NCBI GenBank assembly: GCA_002163975.1 | Contig: CP019636.1 | Span: 5,521,501 to 5,585,500, forward strand | Direction: 5' to 3' | Source of the DNA: Nostocales cyanobacterium HT-58-2 | Lineage (GTDB): Bacteria; Cyanobacteriota; Cyanobacteriia; Cyanobacteriales; Nostocaceae | DNA: 64,000 nucleotides | Part shown: positions 1 through 7,353 of the stretch, piece by piece | Numbering within the stretch: the stretch's first letter is position 1 | How the letters are laid out: each line of letters begins with the position of its first letter | Made by a program: the position numbers and the translations under genes | Notes under the pieces: generated by a model | What the model saw: only the letters and a program-made list of their open reading frames with translations | Database searches by the model: none | What the model was told of the DNA's origin: nothing

Positions 1-506
1 AATACGGGTTAACTGATATTCAAGAATACTACGCCAATACTGGTGGGTTGAAAAAAGCAGCGGAAAAACAACGTGGTAAAAAAGTGACTACCAGCTTTGT
101 GGAAAGTTTTTCTAAAGATACAACCCCGCGCAATTTAGATGATTTGCTGCGGATGGAATATCGCACCAAGTTGCTCAATCCCAAATGGGCACAAGCTATG
201 GCAAATCAAGGTTCTGGCGGTGCTTACGAAATTTCCCAGCGCATGACGGCGTTAATTGGCTGGGGCGGAACTGCGGATTTTGCTGATAATTGGGTCTATG
301 ACCAAACTGCGGATACTTATGCTTTAGATGCAGAGATGGCAGAGAAATTGCGGAAGGCGAATCCGGAGGCTTTTCGTAATATCGTGGGGCGGATGTTAGA
401 AGCGCATGGGCGTGGTTTTTGGCAAGCCAGTGAGGACAAGTTACAGAAGTTACGCGAGTTGTATGAGTTGACGGATGAGGAATTAGAAGGGGTAACAGTT
501 ACTTAA
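1..506 (+). CDS. chlH: Magnesium chelatase subunit H, C-terminal part (partial at left edge)
   Basis: The reading frame is open from the first bases of the window, so this is the 3' end of a longer gene and the TTG at 48 is not a real start. The roughly 167 visible residues match the extreme C-terminus of the ChlH/BchH/CobN family as I know it: an RNLDDLLRMEYR segment, then LLNPKW, a GSGGAYE glycine-rich stretch, and GWGGTADFADNW. ChlH is the porphyrin-binding subunit that inserts magnesium into protoporphyrin IX with ChlI and ChlD, the first committed step of chlorophyll synthesis. The stop is TAA at 504. ChlH and the H-like paralogue cannot be told apart from this fragment alone. Confidence 0.9.
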   Translation, partial: YGLTDIQEYYANTGGLKKAAEKQRGKKVTTSFVESFSKDTTPRNLDDLLRMEYRTKLLNPKWAQAMANQGSGGAYEISQRMTALIGWGGTADFADNWVYDQTADTYALDAEMAEKLRKANPEAFRNIVGRMLEAHGRGFWQASEDKLQKLRELYELTDEELEGVTVT

Positions 507-547
507 AGGTATTGCGCAAGTAAGTAATGCCACGTGAATCAATGTGG

Positions 548-609
548 GATGCGTTAGCCAAGCGTAACCCATGCTGTTGGAGGAATGGATGTATTAAGCG
601 TAACGCATC
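548..609. repeat. Short inverted repeat (GATGCGTTA / TAACGCATC)
   Basis: GATGCGTTA at 548-556 is the exact complement of TAACGCATC at 601-609, and AAGCGTAAC occurs inside both arms. Small GCGTTA-type palindromic repeats of this kind are common between genes in filamentous cyanobacteria; a related sequence lies near 59403-59441. It sits in the gap between chlH and the next gene and may act as a weak RNA hairpin. Confidence 0.45.
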
Positions 610-779
610 TTACAAACAATCCTGCCTACTTAGAAAATAATTGGGTTCTGTCCGGATGGTATGTTACGAAAATGTAAAAATAGAGACATATATGAGAAGT
701 TAAAGCTATACTCTGAATGGTCTAATATGTCTAAATAATTACCTGACAAATCCAGTGATTCCCGTAAAAAACTATAGAA

Positions 780-1520
780 ATGGAAAATCTCTCTACTCAT
801 CTTGAGGATGTTTGGCGCAAGCTATGGCAAGTTTTTGGCTCTTATGAATCTTGTATATCTAACCCAGCCAAGTGCAAAGATATACAAAGTAGGCTCTTAC
901 ACTTCAACGATAGTCATTTAGCTGAACCCGATTATATTGATGATGTTATCCAAGCCTTATCAAGAGGATTTTATCTAATTAAATCTGGGTTAGAATGGCA
1001 AAAACCTGCTGCTGGTCACAACTCAATTGAAGAACCCAATGATACACATAAGGCACGTGGTATTCAGTGGAGACTTGTGATGGTATACGGTGGATTTGAA
1101 ACGATTACAAAGACGTTATTATTTCATACTCATAGAGGTGGTTTGAAACAAGAAGCTATTCAAGAGTTTACAAATAAATGTCATCTTCAAAACTATAATC
1201 TATTAAACTCACCAGATACAACAAGAGTCAATCTTGAAAAATGGTTTCATAAAGCATCATCTGAAAAAAAGAGTGCAATTGCTGATTTCCTCAGTCTTGA
1301 CAGTGGAGATAAAACCATAATCGAAAAATGGATTATTCAATCGACTCCTGTTTCTACCTGGGTTGATGCTGTAAAACTTGCTAAAGCTATTCGGAATGCT
1401 ACTGCTCATGGTGCGCTTTCAGCAAGTAAAGTTAAACAATGGGGACTACAAAAGCCACTGCTAACTTTAGCCGATAATCTCGGAGAAATAGCTGTGGCTG
1501 CTATGCAGAAGTTGATCTAG
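780..1520 (+). CDS. Hypothetical protein with HEPN-like R-x4-H motif
   Basis: A 246-aa protein of no family that I recognise with certainty. Its C-terminal third is helical and contains R205-N-A-T-A-H210, which fits the RNxxxH (R-x4-6-H) active-site motif of HEPN nucleases and related abortive-infection or toxin proteins. No signal peptide or membrane segment is visible. It stands alone: the gene before it is chlH, 270 bases upstream, and the next gene is on the other strand, so no cognate antitoxin is next to it. The ATG at 780 is the first start in frame. The HEPN call rests on the motif and position only; a non-nuclease HEPN scaffold is equally possible. Confidence 0.6.
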   Translation: MENLSTHLEDVWRKLWQVFGSYESCISNPAKCKDIQSRLLHFNDSHLAEPDYIDDVIQALSRGFYLIKSGLEWQKPAAGHNSIEEPNDTHKARGIQWRLVMVYGGFETITKTLLFHTHRGGLKQEAIQEFTNKCHLQNYNLLNSPDTTRVNLEKWFHKASSEKKSAIADFLSLDSGDKTIIEKWIIQSTPVSTWVDAVKLAKAIRNATAHGALSASKVKQWGLQKPLLTLADNLGEIAVAAMQKLI

Positions 1521-1671
1521 CTCTTGAATGAGCAGACCATTCCTCAAATAAAGTCAAATTGTTAGCAGAATGTAGTCTTGATAGTGAATGGGAAAGGCAA
1601 ATACCTTATACCAATTTGAAAAAAGAATGCGACAGATACACACTCCAAAACCTGGCTATATCTGGCTTTCT

Positions 1672-1704
1672 TAATTTTGAATTTTGAATTTTGAATTTTG
1701 AATT
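1672..1704. repeat. Heptanucleotide short tandem repeat
   Basis: About four and a half copies of the 7-mer AATTTTG follow one another directly. Short tandemly repeated heptamers between genes are typical of filamentous cyanobacterial genomes. It lies just downstream of the GDSL hydrolase gene, on its 3' side. Confidence 0.7.
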
Positions 1705-1745
1705 GGTATTACCTGCCCCTATAAAATACACTACCCCATTAGCCA

Positions 1746-2420
1746 TTATCCTAGTTGCGTGATCGGTTCCCAATTCAACACATCTTGCAGTAAGGCTTGG
1801 TAGCCCTGGTCATTAGGATGCAAACCATCAGAGGAAAGATGCGATCGCACCCAATTTTCACCTCTTCTCAACCAAAGGTCAAAAACATCTAGATAAGGAA
1901 TCTGACGTGCTGCACAAGCTCGCTTAGTCGCTTCCTTATAGTCGTACTGATCGGCATGATTGTAATAAAAACAGTTCAGGAAAGGCATCTTACTTTCATC
2001 TACCGGCACCATACCCACAAACAGAACACGACACAACTGCTGTGCTTGGTCTAACAAATTAGCTAGCTGTGATTGAAACTGCTCAACTTCAGTGTGTAGG
2101 CGTCCATCTAGACGCCCTAAGCGAGCTGAGTCATTGACTCCTACAGAAAGAATAATCAGATCAGGAAAACGATTTCGCAGTTCACCCCGCTGGCGAACTT
2201 CTTGCTTTAACCGCTGGGACACCTGAGCCACTCCATCTCCGCGAATGCCCAAATTATAAAGAGCATGACTAGGATTGTCGGGACACATCCACCGACGTCG
2301 CAGTTGCTCTACCCAACCACCACCAACTGGATCGCCAAATCCATAAATGAGGCTATCACCAAGAGCAATCACCCTTAGAGCAACACGAGTCTGTTGAGGA
2401 ACTAATAATAAACTATTCAT
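1746..2420 (-). CDS. SGNH/GDSL-family hydrolase
   Basis: A 224-aa protein with all four SGNH blocks: GDSL in ALGDSLIYGFGD (nucleophile Ser near residue 22), NLGIRGDG (block II Gly), SVGVNDSAR (GxND block III) and DGLHPNDQGY (catalytic Asp and His, block V). Such enzymes are esterases, lipases or thioesterases; no signal peptide is visible, so it is probably cytoplasmic. The ATG at 2420 is preceded by a good GGAGG six bases upstream. It is in the same orientation as phaB1 and 89 bases behind it, so it may be co-transcribed with the PHB genes and act on a hydroxybutyrate ester or thioester; that role is inferred from position only. Confidence 0.85.
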   Translation of the reverse strand: MNSLLLVPQQTRVALRVIALGDSLIYGFGDPVGGGWVEQLRRRWMCPDNPSHALYNLGIRGDGVAQVSQRLKQEVRQRGELRNRFPDLIILSVGVNDSARLGRLDGRLHTEVEQFQSQLANLLDQAQQLCRVLFVGMVPVDESKMPFLNCFYYNHADQYDYKEATKRACAARQIPYLDVFDLWLRRGENWVRSHLSSDGLHPNDQGYQALLQDVLNWEPITQLG

Positions 2421-2462
2421 CGAAGCCTCCGTAGGATACGGCTTGTATCTGGGATAAAGCCT

Positions 2463-2485
2463 CGTCCAAACCGTAGGTTTGGACG
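2463..2485. other. Perfect intercistronic hairpin
   Basis: CGTCCAAACC (2463-2472) and GGTTTGGACG (2476-2485) pair perfectly over 10 bp around a 3-nt loop. It lies between phaB1 and the GDSL hydrolase on their shared strand. There is no T-run after it on either strand, so it looks like an mRNA processing or stability element or a partial terminator, not a standard intrinsic terminator. Confidence 0.6.
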
Positions 2486-2509
2486 GGATCGTTGACCGTT
2501 GCCTTATTC

Positions 2510-3232
2510 CTAAGTGTGATGGGCACCATTAACTTGGAGAACAGTGCCAGTAACATAGCTACTGGCTATTGGTGAAAGTAAAAACACAGCTGCCCAAGCA
2601 ACCTCCTCAGGTTTACCAAAGCGACGGAACGGGATCTCTGCAGTTATCTTTTCTTTAACTTTATCGGGGATCGCCTTGGTCATCTCAGTCTCGATAAATC
2701 CAGGCGCTACAGCATTGGCTCGCACTCCATACCGTGCTGCCTCTAAAGCCAGAGATTTGGTCAGACCGATCGCACCTGCTTTAGATGCTGCGTAGTTTGT
2801 CTGACCTATGTTTCCCCGCTCACCCGAAATTGAACTGATACAGATGACCGAACCTTCTCGTCGCTCATACATCTTGGGAATAACGGGAATCAGTGTGTTG
2901 TATATTCCCTTCAAATTAGTTTCTATGACTGCATCCCAGTCATCTATCGCTAGCTTGGGAAAAAAGTTGTCTCGGGTCATTCCAGCATTAGCGACAACCC
3001 CATAAATCGGTCCCAGTTTCTCTTCTGCTGTCTCTGCTGCTGCTGCCATTGCTGCGGGATCAGTCACATCAGCTTGAATTGCCAGAGCACCACTCTCAAC
3101 ATTGGGTTCGCTACGGTAAGTGTAAGCTACCTGAGTTCCCAGTTCCTCTAATAGACTGACGATCGCCGCTCCAATACCTCGATTACCGCCAGTCACTAAA
3201 ACGACTTTGTCTTCCAATCCTAAATGTTTCAT
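2510..3232 (-). CDS. phaB: Acetoacetyl-CoA reductase, copy 1
   Basis: A 240-aa short-chain dehydrogenase. The cofactor loop TGGNRGIG (residues 14-21), the NAG motif (82-84), Ser133/134 in CISSIS and the catalytic Y147-x3-K151 are all present. PhaB reduces acetoacetyl-CoA to (R)-3-hydroxybutyryl-CoA, the monomer for PHB synthase. It follows phaA1 by 89 bases, and the pair forms one transcription unit. The residues at the end of the second beta strand are Tyr39-Arg40; a basic residue here usually goes with NADPH. The second copy has Asp39-Ile40 at the same place. A FabG-type 3-oxoacyl-ACP reductase is the main alternative, but the phaA neighbour makes PhaB much more likely. Confidence 0.9.
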   Translation of the reverse strand: MKHLGLEDKVVLVTGGNRGIGAAIVSLLEELGTQVAYTYRSEPNVESGALAIQADVTDPAAMAAAAETAEEKLGPIYGVVANAGMTRDNFFPKLAIDDWDAVIETNLKGIYNTLIPVIPKMYERREGSVICISSISGERGNIGQTNYAASKAGAIGLTKSLALEAARYGVRANAVAPGFIETEMTKAIPDKVKEKITAEIPFRRFGKPEEVAWAAVFLLSPIASSYVTGTVLQVNGAHHT

Positions 3233-3264
3233 ATGTTAAGGTAGACATTGTATATTACAAAACT

Positions 3265-3321
3265 AAGAGCAGGAAAATATTAGGAGACAAATTTTTCTTT
3301 GTCCTGCTTCTACCTGCTCTT
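3265..3321. other. Intercistronic stem-loop between phaA1 and phaB1
   Basis: AAGAGCAGG (3265-3273) pairs with CCTGCTCTT (3313-3321), with an inner imperfect stem built from GGAGACAAA and TTTGTCC. It begins immediately after the phaA1 stop codon. Its position suggests control of the phaA1:phaB1 transcript ratio by attenuation or RNA processing; this is inference. Confidence 0.5.
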
Positions 3322-4533
3322 TTACTTCAATCGCTCTATGGCGATCGCAGTGCCGCCACCAGTACCATGACACACTGCTGCTAACCCGAATTGACCATTT
3401 TTCTCCTCCAAAGCATTAAGCAGTGTCACAAGAATTCGCGCACCAGAAGCCCCAATGGGATGCCCCAAAGCAATTGCACCCCCATAGACATTGAGCTGCT
3501 CGTAAGGAACACCCAGGATTCGGTGAAACAAAACATTACTCAACGCGAAAGCCTCGTTATTCTCGAATAGGTCAAAATCAGAAATTTTCATGTTCAACTT
3601 GTCTAACAGCTTCTTCACTGCATAAATGGGAACTTCTGGGAATCGCCACGTTTCTCCACCTGCCCACGTTCCTCCAACAACGCGCGCAAGAGGCTTTAGT
3701 CCGTGTTCTTCCACCGCCCTTTGACTGGCCAAGACAACAGCTGCTGCTCCATCGGATATCTGACTGCTATTGCCAGCAGTCAACACTCCATCCTCTTTGA
3801 AAGCAGGTTTGAGTTCAGCAAGCTTCTCTCGAGTCGTCTCTGGACGAATTCCTTCATCTTTTTCTACCAGCTGCACACCTTTTTTGCCCTTAACTTCAAT
3901 AGGTGCAATCTCTTTCTGCAACAAGCCTTGTTGAGTCGCAACTGTCGCCCGTTGCTGAGAATATAGAGCAACTTCATCCAATTCATTCCGTGTCACTTTA
4001 TAGGCTTGTGTTAGCCTTTCAGCTTGCTCTCCCATCTTTTCAGATGTAGTGGGATCAGAAATACCGTCAGAGATTAAGAGATCGATGATTTGCTCTTGTG
4101 AATTCAGCAGTAACTTGCACCCCCATCTGACTCGGTGTGAGAGCAACAACCCACTCTGAGACATAGATTCCATGCCACCAGCAAGTACAATGTCGGCTTC
4201 ACCAGAGCGAATAGTAGTAGTGGCGTTCATCAAGCTCATCATTCCTGACGAACACACCATATCCAGTGCATATCCGTTCACTGTCTCCGGAATACCGGCC
4301 TTGAAAGCTGCTTGACGAGGCAATAACTGTCCATGACCAGCTCGGAGTACATTGCCAAAGATGTACAAATCTATAAATTCCCCAGAGAGCCCTGCTCGTT
4401 GTAGTGCGGCACGTATGGCGATCGCACCTAAATCTACTGGAGACAAATCTGCAAGGATTCCTCCGAAGCGACCAAGTGGTGTGCGTACTGCTGAGACGAT
4501 ATAAGCTTGTTGCATACTCTTGTTATTGTCCAA
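3322..4533 (-). CDS. phaA: Acetyl-CoA acetyltransferase (beta-ketothiolase), copy 1
   Basis: A 403-aa thiolase. The acyl-accepting cysteine is in DMVCSSGM near residue 95, the GHPIGASGARI histidine block is near residue 355, and the second catalytic cysteine is in CHGTGGG near the C-terminus. PhaA condenses two acetyl-CoA to acetoacetyl-CoA, or splits acetoacetyl-CoA when PHB is consumed. The ATG at 4515 (MQQAYIVSAVRTPLG) lines up with the start of copy 2 and is an alternative start to the first ATG at 4533. It lies directly upstream of phaB1 and is divergent from the phasin-like gene across an AT-rich palindrome. Confidence 0.93.
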   Translation of the reverse strand: MDNNKSMQQAYIVSAVRTPLGRFGGILADLSPVDLGAIAIRAALQRAGLSGEFIDLYIFGNVLRAGHGQLLPRQAAFKAGIPETVNGYALDMVCSSGMMSLMNATTTIRSGEADIVLAGGMESMSQSGLLLSHRVRWGCKLLLNSQEQIIDLLISDGISDPTTSEKMGEQAERLTQAYKVTRNELDEVALYSQQRATVATQQGLLQKEIAPIEVKGKKGVQLVEKDEGIRPETTREKLAELKPAFKEDGVLTAGNSSQISDGAAAVVLASQRAVEEHGLKPLARVVGGTWAGGETWRFPEVPIYAVKKLLDKLNMKISDFDLFENNEAFALSNVLFHRILGVPYEQLNVYGGAIALGHPIGASGARILVTLLNALEEKNGQFGLAAVCHGTGGGTAIAIERLK

Positions 4534-4616
4534 ATTTGATGGAATTTGTTTGTATTTGCTACTTTATCTTTATAGCTGAAAAAGAAATGTAATAAGCATC
4601 AAAAATTATCCTATTT

Positions 4617-4655
4617 TTTGAATATTAAATTAATTAATTTAATTTAATATTCAAA
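4617..4655. promoter_or_regulatory. 39-bp perfect palindrome in the phaA1/phasin divergent promoter region
   Basis: TTTGAATATTAAATT (4617-4631) and AATTTAATATTCAAA (4641-4655) are exact complements, 15 bp each, separated by 9 A/T bases. The palindrome lies in the 176-bp region between the divergent starts of phaA1 and the phasin-like gene. This is where an operator controlling both PHB synthesis and granule coating would be expected. An RNA hairpin in the phasin leader is the alternative. No protein is known to bind it; the ribbon-helix-helix protein at 12440-12976 is one local candidate. Confidence 0.5.
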
Positions 4656-4709
4656 ATGAAAATGTTTAGAATAATTATGTGTAAGGCAATAAGTAAAAGG
4701 AGTACAAAA

Positions 4710-4985
4710 ATGTTTGGTGGATACAATACTGTTGAACAATTCTTGAGGCAAGTCAGTGATTTGCAAAGATCAACTTTTGAGAATTTGATGACTACGTTCC
4801 CGGGAATGCAAAGCTTTAACGCGTTTATTAATTATCGTGAAAATTTTAATAAAGCTTTGGATTATCAGGAGAATTTAACAAGCAATTATCTGGAATTACA
4901 GGTTCAGTTAACCCGTATATCTGTAGATGTCCAGAAGCAATTTTTGGAGAGCTATTTCAAGGTTTTACGTAGCTGGGTTAGATAG
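4710..4985 (+). CDS. Small phasin-like PHB granule protein
   Basis: The start is set at the ATG at 4710 because AAAAGGAG ends seven bases before it; an upstream in-frame ATG at 4656 has no such site. The 91-residue product is helical and amphipathic, with FNKALDYQENL in the middle and QKQFLESYFKVL near the end. The latter resembles QNQFWDNYFQL and QKQFWDNYFQI in the two other phasin-like proteins of this island (8832 and 10108 ends). Phasins coat PHB granules and control their size and number. It is divergent from phaA1 and followed by a strong terminator. The family call is by composition and paralogy; sequence conservation among phasins is low. Confidence 0.7.
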   Translation: MFGGYNTVEQFLRQVSDLQRSTFENLMTTFPGMQSFNAFINYRENFNKALDYQENLTSNYLELQVQLTRISVDVQKQFLESYFKVLRSWVR

Positions 4986-5124
4986 CTTGTGGTCCAAAGA
5001 TTGAGTTGAAAAAGACTGGCTTTGTTTGACAGAATACATGGAGGATACTCAAGTTTTTAAACTACTCTTGTCAAGGAATTACAAAATGTGAAATAATTTC
5101 CTGAATCAGCAAACTTAACGTATT

Positions 5125-5159
5125 AAAAAGCCCTTTAACAAATTTATTGAGGGCTTTTT
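5125..5159. terminator. Intrinsic terminator after the phasin-like gene (bidirectional)
   Basis: AAAAAGCCCT (5125-5134) and AGGGCTTTTT (5150-5159) form a perfect 10-bp stem with a 15-nt loop; the T-run forms part of the stem and works on both strands. It lies 140 bases past the phasin-like stop. Confidence 0.85.
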
Positions 5160-5380
5160 AAATACTAATTGAGAGGTTTTAAATACTTGAGAAAACATGA
5201 CCTATGTTCTCTTGGTCAAAAAAAGACTTACCAACCAACGATTTACCCAATTGAAAACTGACTCAGTTGGATTCTTCAGTTTACTTTTATTTATCTATCT
5301 TTAGAATAATTTAGGACTACTAAATTTGTTTTATCGTCTATCTAAAGGAAGAACATGGTTGAATACAGTTTAGTTGAGTG

Positions 5381-5690
5381 ACATCCTCCCACCGCTAACC
5401 CTTGCGGGTATAGTGGGGGCTTCCAACCTCACGGTAGGACATTCCTGCTTCATTGGTCGTGTCTAGACTTGCGTCCCCGACAGACGATACCTCCACAGGC
5501 AGTTTGACTGCGAGTCCCGCAGCTGCTGTGACCTCGTTACTCTACCACCATAGCAGCAGCAACATTGCGGTATGTTGTATATCCACATTCATGACACACA
5601 TGAACACGTTCGGACAGTTTTTTTCCCAGTGTGAGTTCCGCACTGAGGGCAGGTTTGGCTAGCTCCGTTGGGGTTTACCTTCTACTATGA
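5381..5690 (-). pseudogene. Remnant of an IS200/IS605-type TnpB gene with its right end
   Basis: On the minus strand, 5687 to 5537 encodes only the TnpB C-terminal zinc ribbon: CPQCGTHTGKK in one frame and then, after a one-base shift in a run of A, LSERVHVCHECGY and RNVAAA in the next frame, ending at TAA (5537-5539). Two stops lie just upstream, and the RuvC-like body is absent. Beyond the stop is the characteristic right-end structure, GGGAGGATGTCA with paired CCCAC/GTGGG stems at 5381-5422, which in intact elements lies in the guide-RNA (omega RNA) region. This is a dead 3' fragment; the loss of tnpA and most of tnpB is clear from the sequence. Confidence 0.75.
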
Positions 5691-5795
5691 ATTTAGCTCT
5701 CCTTAAATGGAGGAGGCAGTTATAGGGCTCAAATTAAATCAATATATTGAAATGTGATATTAAATCACTATTTTTACTAACTAAAAGAGTCAGCA

Positions 5796-6866
5796 ATGGT
5801 GAATGAAGTACTAACGACTTTTCTACGACATCTTAAAGCTATATCGCGCGCAGCCCTCTTAGTTATCTTTACCGCTGCGCTCAGCTGGGCACTGACACTT
5901 GTGCAGCCTGCCAGGGCACAAGAACTGCCATCGCTCAACATTGATGGGAATAACATCACCGTCTCTGGTCTGTCGTCAGGCGGATTTATGGCAGTGCAAA
6001 TGCATCTGGCTTTCTCAAATCGCATCCAAGGCGTTGGTGTGGTTGCTGGTGGTCCGTTCTACTGTGCTGTGGACAACTTAACAAGGGCATTAACGATCTG
6101 TATGCGACCGAATCCAATAGCAGGTCCAATGGGAGTGCCGAACGGAAGGATACTGGCGGGCATGGCGCAGTCGTTTTCCAATCAAGGCAAGACCGATCCA
6201 ATATCTAATTTGAGAGACGACAGCGTCTATCTCTTCAGTGGTGTTATGGATGAGACTGTCTACACTCCGGTAGTGGATGCCACTAAGACATTCTATAAAG
6301 CCCTCGGCATTCCGAATAGAAAGATTAAATACATCAAGAATATTCCAGCTGGGCATGGTTTTATTACCCCCGATTGGGGCGAGGAGTGCAGCCTCAGCCA
6401 TTCGCCGTTTATCAACGATTGCGACTACGACCAGGCTGGAGACATCCTGAGACACTTGCTCGGCAAGTTAAACCCGCCCGCCTCGTCTCTCACCGGCCAG
6501 TTCGTCGAGTTTAACCAAGACAAGTTTGTACATAATCCGAACGCGCACGGCATGGCAAAAAAGGGCTATGTTTACGTCCCTCAAGCTTGCGCCAACGGTG
6601 AGCCTTGCAGGCTGCACATTGCCCTCCACGGCTGCAAACAGTCCTATGAGGCTATTAGCAATGAATATTACACTCACACTGGTTATAATCAGTGGGCTGA
6701 CAGCAACAATATAGTCGTCTTGTATCCGCAAGCTCACCGGATGAGACTCAAGAATCCGAATGGTTGCTGGGACTGGTGGGGATACACTAACGACGAATAC
6801 GCATTCAAGACTGGTATCCAGACTTCTGCCATCATGAAAATGGTCGATAAACTAAGTGGTGTGTAG
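5796..6866 (+). CDS. Secreted poly(3-hydroxybutyrate) depolymerase
   Basis: A 356-aa alpha/beta hydrolase. Residues 1-41 look like a signal peptide: basic start, hydrophobic core around LLVIFTAALSWALTL, and an ARA-Q cleavage site. The lipase-box-like GLSSGG is near residues 58-63, followed by D152 in GVMDETVY and H187 in AGHGF. This serine-early order is that of the circularly permuted PHB depolymerases. The C-terminal half (QACANGEPCRLHIALHGC, CWDWWGY) is Cys/Trp rich and may carry substrate contacts or disulphides. The enzyme would hydrolyse PHB to hydroxybutyrate oligomers in the periplasm or outside the cell, although a PHB granule is cytoplasmic. It lies between the two phasin-like genes on the same strand. 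Confidence 0.85.
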   Translation: MVNEVLTTFLRHLKAISRAALLVIFTAALSWALTLVQPARAQELPSLNIDGNNITVSGLSSGGFMAVQMHLAFSNRIQGVGVVAGGPFYCAVDNLTRALTICMRPNPIAGPMGVPNGRILAGMAQSFSNQGKTDPISNLRDDSVYLFSGVMDETVYTPVVDATKTFYKALGIPNRKIKYIKNIPAGHGFITPDWGEECSLSHSPFINDCDYDQAGDILRHLLGKLNPPASSLTGQFVEFNQDKFVHNPNAHGMAKKGYVYVPQACANGEPCRLHIALHGCKQSYEAISNEYYTHTGYNQWADSNNIVVLYPQAHRMRLKNPNGCWDWWGYTNDEYAFKTGIQTSAIMKMVDKLSGV

Positions 6867-7353
6867 GTCCCACAAGCCCATTCAGCTAATTTTTCGGATA
6901 TGTCGACTAACAAATTATTTGGAGTCTTATCAATTTTCGGTGCTGATTGAGCCGGAGTGCTTAGTGTTCATCCCTAAGACAGATAACAAAGCTCTAGAGG
7001 ATGAATACAGTAAATGCAGTTTCCTATGACAATACACCTGGGAATGAAACCTAGGCTCTCAGATGTAGCAACCGTCATCACATTACAGCATTGAAAGTGG
7101 CTTCTAATATCCGGACATTGACATGCAGCTTATGAACTACTGCCATGCAACAAAGACTACTGACTTGGAATGGGACCCTACTACGACTCCCATTTCCCTT
7201 CCCCCAGTGCGAGGGAAGGGTTTTTAGTTGCTACCTCTTCCCTGATGAGAAGGTGCTAAGAGTGAAGATCTTGTTTTAGCTTAGACCGATAGTCTAATAA
7301 ATCTTCATTAAACCCACTCATAGCAAATGTTTTAGGATTTCTGGAGGTGTCTC
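6867..7353. other. 487-bp gap with one terminator
   Basis: No convincing gene is seen between the depolymerase stop and the next start. A terminator lies at 7196-7225. A strong GGAGG (7343-7347) sits six bases before the ATG at 7354. Confidence 0.6.
7196..7225 (+). terminator. Intrinsic terminator downstream of the PHB depolymerase
   Basis: CCCTTCCC (7196-7203) pairs with GGGAAGGG (7213-7220), followed at once by TTTTTA. It is 330 bases after the depolymerase stop and 130 before the phasin-fusion gene, so the two genes are probably separate transcripts. Confidence 0.8.
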
